The position numbers and the translations under genes were made by a program. Below, one piece after another: positions 36,064 to 45,133 of a stretch of DNA of 64,000 bases. This stretch comes from Aurantiochytrium sp. KH105 (lineage: Eukaryota > Sar > Bigyra > Thraustochytrida > Thraustochytriidae), in assembly GCA_003116975.1 (NCBI GenBank), contig BGKB01000133.1, forward strand, positions 62,001 to 126,000, given 5' to 3'. Below the pieces are notes generated by a model, which saw only the letters and a program-made list of their open reading frames with translations, was not told the origin of the DNA and ran no database searches. The stretch's first letter is position 1. Each line of letters starts with the position of its first letter.

Positions 36064-36719
36064 ATGTCTGGCTTCGATGTCAACCGCTCGATGGTGAAGG
36101 AGGTACGTGGTCGTGAGCGGAAAGAGGAGAGCGCCATGAGAGCGAGGCGCGAAACCAATGCTTCATGAGCGAGGCCCAGAGCACTCTCCGCACACGCGCA
36201 AGGGCAGAACGGCAGACGGCGCGATAATCAAGCGAGTCATCAATGACGATAAAGGATTGCAACTATCACCGCCATGTCCTTTGCCTTTTTGAGCAAATCT
36301 AGTGAAGCCGTGCCTGATCCCAGATGGAGAACGTGAAGAAGACGACTAACGACGACTAACCGCTATTGGCGAATGACTCCAATGCACCACAGGATGCTCT
36401 TGCAGCATTCCTCGCCGCCCCGGTGTCCGAGGACATCACGCAGGTCCCCGGGATTGGCCCCAAGGCCAAGGAGCTGCTTGCTGAGGCCGTCGAGGGCGAC
36501 CAGGCCATCACCACCACGTACCAGCTCATCGGCAAGTTCCTCACGTTGCGAGCAGCTGGCATGTCGCAGCAGGAGCACCTTGATGCAATGTGGCACTGGC
36601 TCAACGCCCGCAAGATCAACGCGTTCCGGGCAGGTATCGTTCACTGCATTGCCGAGAAGTGCAACCTCATGATCCCTGGTATTTACGATGCGGCTGCGAC
36701 CGCAGAAGAGGCAGAGTAA
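36064..36719 (+). CDS. BAF-like (barrier-to-autointegration-factor-like) small protein 1, two exons
   Basis: Exon 1 is 36,064-36,102 and exon 2 is 36,393-36,719. The 290-bp phase-0 intron begins GTACGT and ends CACCACAG. The 121-residue product is MSGFDVNRSMVKE joined to DALAAFLAAPVSED. A helix-hairpin-helix TQVPGIGPKAKELLAE is followed by TTYQLIGKFLTLR, a MWHWLN helix and GIVHCIAEKCN. These line up in order with animal BAF: LAGIGEVLGKKL, then AYVVLGQFLVLK, a WLK segment and CFGCLREWC. BAF is a dimeric DNA-bridging nuclear protein that binds LEM-domain proteins. DNA binding through the GIG hairpin is the likely shared property; the nuclear-envelope role is inference. The same exon structure in two paralogues nearby supports the gene model. 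Confidence 0.7.
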
Positions 36720-37613
36720 TCGACGTCTGGCCTTCGTGAAAGACTTTAAGGAGCCGCTGAGATGAGTTACGTAACAATTTCGTGAAATACATTGATTGAT
36801 ACACCGTCTTGAAACGCTTTGTGCTGCAGTATTGCGTCATTGGATTCTATCGAGAACAGTTCGACGTTGACACACCATAAAGCTGGCGCATCTCGGGCAC
36901 CCTCCGATCGATGATGAGCCAATTTCATTCAATGCATGAGTTTAAGTAAAAGGAAATGCGAGAGCAAAGTGTAACTACTTACTTGGTCGTTTCAAGCTCT
37001 TGGCATTATTTCAGAAGCAACAGCAGCACTCACACAGCATCGGCCGCCCGCGTGCTTGCTTGCTTTCTTGTCTGAAAACTAGGGTGATAAAGGCGGCACC
37101 TTCTCGCGAATTTTGTCCCAGTCTTTGGTGGGCTTCTCTTTCTTCTCATCGCGATACGTGTTCCGCACTGTCTTCGAGATTGAGTCGCAAAATCTCTTTT
37201 TTCGCTATTGCGAATGCAGAATGTTGAGTGATGTCACAGTCAGCCGGAGCTGATCGATAAGGAGTCGAGCGGGATCTTAGTAAAAAGCAGGGCGACGAGG
37301 AAATATCCTTAAAATCGAAGTCCGAACACCGTGCCAGCATAAAAGCACATGATGAAAAAGAAAAATCAGTCCAGCCTTACCAGGATTGAGCATTATCTTT
37401 TAAGCTTCTCAATTAGCACCAGCATCAGGACTGACGCCAAATTGACAAAGAGCTCTCGTATACCTCTTTGCCTAATGCTCCAAAACAATCACTGTGCGCC
37501 AATGCAGGAGGGCCCAAAACAAGAAAGGGTAAAGAATAGGGATTTAGCGTGATGAAACACTCCTTGAGCTTTACTTTTACTCTCACTTCTTTCCTTGTTC
37601 CAAATGTAAGCCG
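36720..37613. other. Convergent intergenic between BAF-like genes 1 and 2
   Basis: About 0.9 kb of comparatively AT-rich DNA with no coding signal; it probably holds the two 3' UTRs. Confidence 0.6.
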
Positions 37614-38061
37614 TCAGATAATCGTGCAGGACGTGGGTTCTGCGTCTGCAGAGTAGATGCCCGGAATCATGAGATTGCACTTTTCGGCCACGCAGAGAAC
37701 AATGCCAGAGCGAAACGCGTTGATATTGCGGTCCTGTAGCCAATGCCACATGGCATCGAGGTGATCTTGCTGCGACATGCCGGCTTTTCGCAACGTAAGA
37801 AACTTGCCGATGAGCTGGTACGTGGTGGTGACGGATGATTCGTTCCCGAAAGACCTGGCGAGCAGCCTTTTGGCCCCATCACCGATTCCAGGGACCTCCG
37901 TGATGTCCCCTGTGATGGGAGAAGCGAGAAATGCTGCAAGAGCATCCTTATTTTCGTAAAATTTAAAGTTAGAGAAACGATTCTGACAGAGGTCTCATAT
38001 TGGTCCTATTTAGAAAACATACCTCGTTCACCATAGACCTGTTCGCGTCGAATCCGGCCAT
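37614..38061 (-). CDS. BAF-like small protein 2, two exons, inverted copy
   Basis: Exon 1 is 38,023-38,061 (MAGFDANRSMVNE) and exon 2 is 37,614-37,946. The 76-bp intron begins GTATGT and ends AATAAG. The product has 123 residues: DALAAFLASPITGDITEVPG, then IGDGAKRLLA, TTYQLIGKFLTLR, MWHWLQDRNINAFRSGIV and EKCNLMIPGIY, closing with a short variable tail. Intron position and phase are identical to copies 1 and 3. The hairpin reads GIGDGAKRLL instead of GIGPKAKELL, and the following stretch (RSFGNESSV) is the most divergent. No stops or frameshifts are seen, so it is probably a working gene, transcribed opposite to its two paralogues. Confidence 0.65.
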
Positions 38062-39444
38062 CGTGTAGTTGTTCTTGTCGGCTGCTGAGTCGGACCGCTT
38101 GCCAAGGGCAGCTCTTGAGCAGAATCAGCTTCGTACAGCGCCTCACGGGACCGTAAGAGTGACACAACTGAGCTCGCCGATTACGGGTAACAGCGTTGCG
38201 TGGTCAAGTACCACGAGCCGTGCCCCGAGAAGTTCTCCCGATTTCACAGATCTTGGTTTGTCGCGCCGCGCTACCACCGCGCCTCCTTCGCAAGGAAAGT
38301 CAAAGAGGGGTAAATATAGAATCGCCAACCCTCTTCTGATCGATTCCTCCTCACGAATCCAGTCCTGTCACGACTCCAGCAAATTAAAGCCAGACAATCT
38401 GCGGTGACCAGCAATGCGCGGTAGGGTGCCTCGACGACCCAGGTTTCGCCTAGAAATTTCTTTCACGCGCCACTGGCAAAAATGCGCAAGGTGGGAAAGG
38501 CCTATTTTGGTGTCAGACGATACGTATCTTTGAGGCAAGTCCTCTCATCAACGCGGGATGCGAAATGGACTGCTAGCCACTGCCACTGGCAAAAATTGCG
38601 AAATCGATTTCCGTTCAAGCCCCAGGTGAGTAAACCAGTCAGTCTGCGGTGACCAGAGATGCGCGTTGGGGACAATGAAGAGGCTTCCCGAGTCAGTGTT
38701 ACGTTAGAGAGGCCAAACTTATCGGCAAAGCGGCGGACGATGCTACGGCAAGCGCTCTCATCAACGCGGGATGCGGAATGGATTGCTGGCCAGGTATAGC
38801 AAAAGTTGCGAAATAAATTTCCGTTCAAGACCTACTAGTAGGTGAGCAAACCAGTCAGTCTGCGGTGACCAGAGATGTGCGTTGGGGGACAATGAAGAGG
38901 CTTCCCGAGTCAGTGATGCGTTAGAGAGGCCAAACTTGTCGGCAAAGCGGCGGACGATGCTCTATCAAGCGCTTTCATCGACGCGGGATGCGGAATGGAT
39001 TGCCAGCCAGGTAGGCAAGCATAAGTATACCATTCCCAGGATTAGCAGACAACTTTGAGAACTGGACGGTGACCAATTGGATCGGCCCCGGTCACTCGTG
39101 CTTGACGGAGAGCACTTGTCAACTTGATGGACGCGGTCGGCACGCCGAAAAAGCCGGACAAATGAGGGCAACAGAAATTTCAGCCAAATCGCGAGAGCCA
39201 GCAACTCCGCGCCGCTGGATGGACAGGGCGGGGGACGAGAACATCCAAGAGTTGAATTCGCGTCAAAACCAGACATAAAACGCATCGAAAAGTAAAAGAG
39301 GAAAAAAGAAAAAGCAAAGTCCTCCGTACAGAAATCTTGGCGGCCGTCAGCAAATCGCAAACTTCGAACACCGCAAACTTGCAATTCTTCGAGATATCCA
39401 AAGCAAGACTGCAAGCACGCTCACGTATATCAACACAAGACAAG
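38062..39444. other. Divergent region between BAF-like genes 2 and 3, with a 216-bp tandem repeat
   Basis: The left 300 bases are the presumed promoter of BAF-like 2. From 38,391 to about 39,020 is the tandem repeat listed separately. The right 400 bases are the upstream region of BAF-like 3. No intact gene is recognised. Confidence 0.6.
38391..39020. repeat. Degenerate tandem repeat, period about 216 bp, three copies
   Basis: AGTCTGCGGTGACCAGAGAT occurs at 38,641 and 38,857, 216 bases apart, with a diverged start (AATCTGCGGTGACCAG) at 38,396. Within each unit CAACGCGGGATGCG(G/A)AATGGA, TTGCGAAAT and TTTCCGTTCAAG recur in the same order. The second and third units are closest; the first has an insertion and many changes. 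A minus-strand frame through the units (SASRVDESACRSIVRRFADK) is interrupted in the third, so a decayed repeat-protein gene is possible. Confidence 0.8.
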
Positions 39445-39909
39445 ATGGCAGGCTTCGATCCGAGCAAGTCTCAGGTGAAGGAGGTACGTTAACAAGGTCC
39501 TGCAACCTTCTTTCTTCTTACTTTTTCGTATTCAGCCTTGCCGGAAAGTGCAAAGGAAAATCATGAATTGAGAAACTAACGAGTCCATCATTTGTAGGAT
39601 GCCCTCGCTGCATTCCTTGCCGCGCCTATCTCCGAGGACCTCGCGCAAGTCCCGGGAATCGGCCCTGCGGCCAAGAAGGCTCTCGCTGTGCCACTCAAGG
39701 GCGATCAGGCCGTCACCACTACGTACCAGCTCGTCGGCAAGTTTCTCACTCTGCGAGCAGCGGGCATGACGCAGCAAGAGCATCTTGATGCCATGTGGCA
39801 CTGGCTGAATGCCCGTGGTATTAGCTCTCATCGCGCTGGTATCGTGCACAGCATTGCCGAGAAGTGCAATCTCATGATCCCTGGCATCTACGATTCGGCT
39901 GCCCACTAA
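39445..39909 (+). CDS. BAF-like small protein 3, two exons
   Basis: Exon 1 is 39,445-39,483 (MAGFDPSKSQVKE) and exon 2 is 39,598-39,909. The 114-bp phase-0 intron begins GTACGT and ends TTTGTAG, with an ACTAAC branch-point-like sequence about 18 bases before the acceptor. The product has 116 residues: DALAAFLAAPISEDLAQVPG, then IGPAAKKALAVPL, TTYQLVGKFLTLRAAGMT, MWHWLNARGISSHRAG and IVHSIAEKCNLMIPGIYD. It is closest to copy 1 but lacks that copy's acidic tail (AAATAEEAE). Role as for copy 1: probable DNA-binding helix-hairpin-helix protein. Confidence 0.7.
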
Positions 39910-40133
39910 TGAAGACAGTGGATCGATGAATTAGGGTCCTAGACGTCCCTGACCCGAACAAAAGAAAAAATCGTGTCGTTATACATTGATATCTTGCTGT
40001 GACTTGCGTTAGGCCCTACTACCGCCAAAATCTGTCAGGTAGATTTGACCAAAAAAAGAAAAGAAGAAGAAGTAGTGGAAGAAGAAAACAAACGAAGAGC
40101 ACTCTTGCGTGCAAACCACTCTTCTAACTATTC

Positions 40134-41525
40134 TTACTTTCTTGACGCCTCGTAGTCTGCAATGACCTCCTGCTGGACGTCGGGAGGAAGACCGTCAAAA
40201 ACCTCCTTGTCGTAGCCCGGCGGCGCCTCGAGGCGGCCAGATTTCGACGAAGCCTCCTCCTTTTTCTTGGAACCGCCCATGCCAAACCAGCTCGAGAAAC
40301 CACCACTCGCCCGCTTGCTACCGTTTGCCGGCGCGGCGGGCGCGTTTTGGGCATCGGCCTCATGATGCTGTTCTCCAGGCGGCGTCCCGAAGGCAACAGC
40401 ATCCACCTCGGGCATTTCAAAGTCCACAGCCGTCGCAATGAAGCTACCCGCGGGGACGTTGAGACGGTCGCGCGTAGGAACTCCCTCAAAGTAGATTTTC
40501 TCATTGTCCTCGCGGTAGACATGGTACTTGTCGAGGATCTCGACACGCGCAGCTTCAACCTCGGGCCGTAAGAGCTTGTCCATCGTCGGCGAGAAAATAA
40601 TACCGTTCAGCTGGTCGACGGCGAGACTGAGAAAGGCCACAGCCTCGCCAGGTTTTCCCTTGTCCTTTGCGGCGTCGCCGAGAAACTTCATGGCGAGCGC
40701 ATGCGACATGGTCGAGACGAGCGCCGGCTCTTCGACGATGGGCTCAAAGAGAGTGTCCACAACAGGCCCGAGACGCCGCACGCTACCCACCAAGTTGTGA
40801 GAGCGCTCAGAGAGTCCCAAAAGAAGTTTGCCCACCGTTGAAGCAGGCGTGCCCTTGAGGATGGCCTGCTGCACAGTGAGACGCTGCGCCATGCACACAA
40901 AGTACTCTGCGAGGACGGCGACCACGGCGGGCATGACTTCAGGGGGACGATTCTCTGGTGGGTTCACCCAGCGAGGCAGCATCACCTGGGAGACGTACTC
41001 CAGAATGCCAGCACCCTTTCGAAGCTCCTTGGCGGCGGCCACCAAGTTTGCCGCGCGATTGGGCCGCTCCGGATCCAAGAGCATACGCGCCACATTGTAG
41101 TGCGCCATGGCCTGAACCGTCAAGATGAAGCATACCTCGTAAACGAGGACCTGGCATTTGTACTCCTTTCTCTGCTTGTTCTTCTTTACAAGCACCGAAG
41201 TCCACGAGAACTCGAGCGGCTTGTTAAGACGAATCTGGGCGGTAGCGCTCTGCTCCATGCTGTGCGTGATTTTGTACACGCTCGGCAGATAATTTTCCAC
41301 GGCGGCCACCACGTTGCGTGGATCTACGCGGCCGCCCATGTTGGTGATGCCGTCGAGGAGCGTCTCGCGCTGTTGCGTGGCCACCTGGAGCAGCTCTTGC
41401 GCCTCGTGCGAAAGGTTGCCGCCAATGATGGCCTCAAAGCTCAGAGGCTTGGTCGTCGGCGTCCCGAACTCCGTGAACTTCATGAGCAGCTCGGCCACCG
41501 CGTCGAGGTCCTCGTCGCTCGCCAT
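40134..41525 (-). CDS. BRO1-domain protein with a C-terminal ubiquitin-binding motif (UBM)
   Basis: 463 residues. The BRO1 fold covers about 15-385: LEFSWTSVL near 104-112, a helical solenoid with AHYNVARMLL, and the family's late motif DNEKIYFEGVP at 340-350. This is the short BRO1 form (BROX-like size) with no V domain. After a disordered stretch (385-434), residues 437-456 read GYDKEVFDGLPPDVQQEVIA. That matches the UBM consensus (acidic-x-x-V-F-x-x-L-P-x-D-I/V-Q-x-E-hydrophobic) known from Rev1 and DNA polymerase iota. BRO1 domains bind ESCRT-III (CHMP4/Snf7), so an ESCRT-linked role in endosomal sorting of ubiquitylated cargo is the natural inference. An FSSWFGMGGSKKK patch at 410-422 could contact membranes. 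Confidence 0.82.
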   Translation of the reverse strand: MASDEDLDAVAELLMKFTEFGTPTTKPLSFEAIIGGNLSHEAQELLQVATQQRETLLDGITNMGGRVDPRNVVAAVENYLPSVYKITHSMEQSATAQIRLNKPLEFSWTSVLVKKNKQRKEYKCQVLVYEVCFILTVQAMAHYNVARMLLDPERPNRAANLVAAAKELRKGAGILEYVSQVMLPRWVNPPENRPPEVMPAVVAVLAEYFVCMAQRLTVQQAILKGTPASTVGKLLLGLSERSHNLVGSVRRLGPVVDTLFEPIVEEPALVSTMSHALAMKFLGDAAKDKGKPGEAVAFLSLAVDQLNGIIFSPTMDKLLRPEVEAARVEILDKYHVYREDNEKIYFEGVPTRDRLNVPAGSFIATAVDFEMPEVDAVAFGTPPGEQHHEADAQNAPAAPANGSKRASGGFSSWFGMGGSKKKEEASSKSGRLEAPPGYDKEVFDGLPPDVQQEVIADYEASRK

Positions 41526-42763
41526 CTTTCCTCGGGCCTTGGTCTCTGCGCCCCTGCCTGCGCGCGTCGCACGGTGGACCTTCCCTCGCTCAATCGCACA
41601 CGTCCACTTTGGGTTTTGCAGTGGTCTTGTAGTAGCTCTCCCGCTGGCTTTCGATCACTCTTTTTCGATCCAACTTTTCGGTGATCCCATTCCAACCTAA
41701 TTTATACCTTAATGTAGATCGTGACCGAGACTGATGGGCCGATGTTGCGATGACTAACCCTTTGTCCGTGCCAGGCCACGCCATGCGACGCTACGCGGTG
41801 CCACGCCGCAAAATAAGTTGATGGCTCTCACCCACGGCGAAGCGACGACTCGCATTTTGCAGTCGCAAAAGCATGATATGCAATCCCCAAGTTTTGCAAT
41901 GCCTTGTCCACCTCCTCTTCAGCCTTTTGCTTCAACCCAAAGAGGCAGCAGACAGCGGCAGCAAGGACTCATTCTCGGGACACATGCAGAGTAGTAGTAG
42001 TAGAACTTCAAGAAGAACTGCAAGCGAAGAAGATATAGACGACGAGCGAGAACATGAACACCGACTGCTCGTCGAGGAGTTCTTGCTTCCTCGCAACATC
42101 CCACGTCGAGCAGCGCCGCGAAGGATGCGCAGCCTTTTCCCCGCAGAGGCAGCAGCGGCCCCGGAGCGCATGCAAAGCACACCTCTTCAGAAGCAGGCCT
42201 GGAAGAAGAGCTCCAGCAAGTCGCCACGCGAGCAATGCCGCACAATGCAAAATCAACAGCATGCTCCTTCTTCGCGGTGCTCCCGCTAACAACGTCCTAC
42301 TATAAATAACACGTCGCACGTCGCGCAGCTACGCGAACGAAGGAGCGCAGACCGAGACGGCGGGCGCCGGGAGCTCGCGCGCGAGGGCGGGCGGCGCGGG
42401 GCCGGAGGCGGCGGCGGCGAGAGCGCCGCGCTGCGAGCCGGCGGCCGCGCGCGCTCCGCGGGCCGGGGCGCAGCAGGCAGGGCGGCGGCCGGGATCCGAG
42501 GGCCTGGGGTAATGCTGCACCGGAAACGGCGACATTCGGACGATGGGGTGCCTGTGCAGAACGGCGTGCGCGCGCTCGGCGAGGGCGGCGGGCAGGAGGC
42601 GCTCGAGAGGCAGAGGCCGACCATTGGCACGCGGACCGCGATGCTGGCCGCAGACGGACGCAGCAGAGCGCGAGCGGTGTTGAGGTCGCAGAAAACCAGC
42701 CCCTCCAGCAGGGAATCCTTCGAACTGGCCGACCAGCAGCAACTCCATCGACATCGAGCCACC
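41526..42763. other. Divergent intergenic region upstream of the BRO1 and coiled-coil genes
   Basis: About 1.2 kb. A 138-codon plus-strand frame at 41,873-42,289 is Ser/Arg/Gln-rich without a domain and is not called. From 42,340 the DNA is extremely CpG-rich, probably the promoter and 5' UTR of the next gene. Its frame stays open back to an ATG at 42,512. Confidence 0.5.
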
Positions 42764-44785
42764 ATGGCAGCCCTCAACGCCAACGTGATCGAGCCCGCGG
42801 CCAGCGACGACTCGCGGTCATTAGAGTCCCGCTTCATGCATCTCAAGTCTCGAAAACGCCAGTTCTTGTCCAAGCGTCTGATTAGATCCCGTAACCGGCA
42901 AACTGCGGACGACACCGTGCTCCTCGACTTAAGGCGCGCCTCGAGCTCGGTCCCGGAGGACGAGTCGATGACGGGCGGGAGTCCGCATGGCCTCATTGGA
43001 GGCGGCTTTAGCGCCGGCATGTCAGTTGACTCGCGCGAATATCCGACCGGATTTCGACGAAACTCCATTGACAGCCCCAAGCAGGCTTCATCTTCCGCGA
43101 CCATGAACGCGGGTAAACGAAAGAAGCGCGGCGCCATGCGCGTCATCAAGGACAAAATGATGACACGCAAGCAGCGAGTGGGCCGCGGACCTCAGTCGTC
43201 ACGGCGCAGAGGGTCCAAGCTTAGTGGATCCAATCTCGCCGGAGATCCATATGGTCATGACAGCGATGAGGTCACGCAACACTCTGACGAAGACGACGGC
43301 GTGGATGAGGATTACCATGACGAAGAACAAGGGCCGTATTCCACCGGCATTGCTGTCGACAAGGATTCTAGTGATAATCGCTACGGGGCCTCGCAGCATC
43401 GCATCTTTGGTACCACGCTCCGACCGCGCCAGAGCTCTGGCCTGCGAGCTGCAAACGCTAACCATGATGACGATGCATCGTTGGATGATGACGATGCCAA
43501 AATCTTTGGAGACGACACGATGGCGGGGAGAACGGGTTTTCTGAGCGCCATCCCCATGCGAAAAGCTCGAGCCCGTCGAACGCAAGGTTCGCAGCAGCCG
43601 CACGAGTCCCCTCTTCAAGACTACCCCACGGGAGATGAATCAAGCGAGTACTCGAAAGCCATGCACGAGTCCGACTTTGAGCAACTCGAGCAAGGCTCCG
43701 CCGCCTCCCACACTGTCATGGGAAGGGACAAGGCGCGACGTCGAAGATCCTCGCTAGGTCCATTACAGGCACTCGGAGGTCGTCTCGCCGCGGGTGCCGC
43801 AAATAGTCACGCCACGGATCGTAATTCTGAAGATGCTGCGAGCGACGATGGCCTCGGGTCAATCGCGCGCAGCGGACCACGAGAGCTGAGCGAGTACGAG
43901 AGTCCAGACTCGCGCAGCATGACTCCGCATGATCAGTCACAGCATGCTAGCAAGAGATCGCCCGCCCGTCTTCGGGCCTCAGCGCCCTCGAGCGAAAAAC
44001 GCTGGATTGGCGAGGTCCGACAAAAGCTCATCGAGTGGGAGATTCCGCAAACAGCGTGGAAGTTACCGCCCACCGGCCACAGGGCCGGTGCCGGCAGCGC
44101 ATTGGCTCACAATGTTCTGGGCGACGCCTTGTATAATGATGGAGAGCCTCCCGACCCGCACACTAACGAGCGTCGTGTGAGGCAGCTGGTAGAGGAGAAC
44201 GAGAGACTTCGCGAGCTCGTGTCGAAACGCAAGCTTGAACTTGAACGTGTCCATAATTCCACGCGAAGCAAGGTCGATGATCTGCAAGTGGCAATCCGAA
44301 ATTTTGAGCGCAAACTAGCCTTTTACGACAAAAATGTCAACCAGAAGCACGCGCAGATCAACGAACACTTTACTCGTTTCAAGTCGGAAATGACGGACGA
44401 TATTCGGGAAAAGGTGCGCAAACAGCTCGAGTCCCGTGAGGAGGATTATTACAGCTTGATTGAACGTGTGCAAAAGAACATCAAGTACATTTCCGAAAAC
44501 AATCGTCAGGGCAATGGTCTCGTGGATGGTCTCGTTAATGCGTTGATGCATCGAAGCTTCTCGCTAGTTCTCTCGGGAGCAGGAACGATTGCCCACGTTA
44601 TTTCCATGCTGGTCGGGGTAGTTCTCGCGCCCGTCTTTTTTGTGCTTGGGTTCTTCAAAAACAAAGAGCCTCCACGGACGGAGGAGAGTTCGCCGCAGCG
44701 CCAATTGCGCCGCGATTTGCGATCCCGCTCGAGCAGCCAGTCCAGCGACACGAGCAAGTTGAGTACTCGAGGCGGGATGGGCTGA
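42764..44785 (+). CDS. Unknown coiled-coil protein with a C-terminal membrane segment
   Basis: 673 residues from the ATG in GAGCCACCATGGC, a near-perfect initiation context. An in-frame ATG at 42,512 (weak context) would add 84 Arg/Gln-rich residues. About 1-450 is disordered, rich in Ser, Asp and basic patches (GKRKKRGAMR, ARRTQGSQQP) with several DDD runs. A coiled coil follows near 475-590 (VRQLVEENERLRELVSKRK, then FERKLAFYDKNVNQKHAQIN). Residues near 615-645 form a hydrophobic segment (VISMLVGVVLAPVFFVLGFF), and a short basic/Ser-rich tail ends the protein. The layout resembles a tail-anchored tether or golgin-like protein facing the cytosol, but I recognise no family. Confidence 0.75.
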   Translation: MAALNANVIEPAASDDSRSLESRFMHLKSRKRQFLSKRLIRSRNRQTADDTVLLDLRRASSSVPEDESMTGGSPHGLIGGGFSAGMSVDSREYPTGFRRNSIDSPKQASSSATMNAGKRKKRGAMRVIKDKMMTRKQRVGRGPQSSRRRGSKLSGSNLAGDPYGHDSDEVTQHSDEDDGVDEDYHDEEQGPYSTGIAVDKDSSDNRYGASQHRIFGTTLRPRQSSGLRAANANHDDDASLDDDDAKIFGDDTMAGRTGFLSAIPMRKARARRTQGSQQPHESPLQDYPTGDESSEYSKAMHESDFEQLEQGSAASHTVMGRDKARRRRSSLGPLQALGGRLAAGAANSHATDRNSEDAASDDGLGSIARSGPRELSEYESPDSRSMTPHDQSQHASKRSPARLRASAPSSEKRWIGEVRQKLIEWEIPQTAWKLPPTGHRAGAGSALAHNVLGDALYNDGEPPDPHTNERRVRQLVEENERLRELVSKRKLELERVHNSTRSKVDDLQVAIRNFERKLAFYDKNVNQKHAQINEHFTRFKSEMTDDIREKVRKQLESREEDYYSLIERVQKNIKYISENNRQGNGLVDGLVNALMHRSFSLVLSGAGTIAHVISMLVGVVLAPVFFVLGFFKNKEPPRTEESSPQRQLRRDLRSRSSSQSSDTSKLSTRGGMG

Positions 44786-45133
44786 TATGATAGGCTTTGC
44801 AATTCCCGTCTTCCCTTTTCTGTTTTCCTTTTTTTTCCTTTTATAAATATGATTTGTCTGTTTGCTTGTCGCGCGCACAAGGTTTGGGTTCGTCGGGATA
44901 GATTTACTACCTCCTTTCTAAGTTCGTTAGGTCTGGGGCTGACACGAAAAGTGTATTTTTAGTTTTTCCTGATATAAACATGGTGCAACGTAATTGTTTG
45001 GGCATTTATGCACTCTGCATGCCTTGAATTGAACCCTGGACAAGCAAACAGATGAACAAACTAACTGCTAAGTATTTCTTTCTTCGCTTTTTGACCAGAA
45101 ACAAAACCGAAATAGTCATGAACCGGAGCCAAT
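44786..45133. other. Convergent intergenic, 348 bp
   Basis: T-rich and A-rich sequence after the coiled-coil gene's stop and the 3' side of the GCK gene. Nothing else is seen. Confidence 0.6.

Noticed and set aside
41873-42289. Plus-strand open frame of 138 codons upstream of the coiled-coil gene
   Set aside because: Ser/Arg/Gln-rich, no domain, in a promoter-like region; not enough to call a gene.
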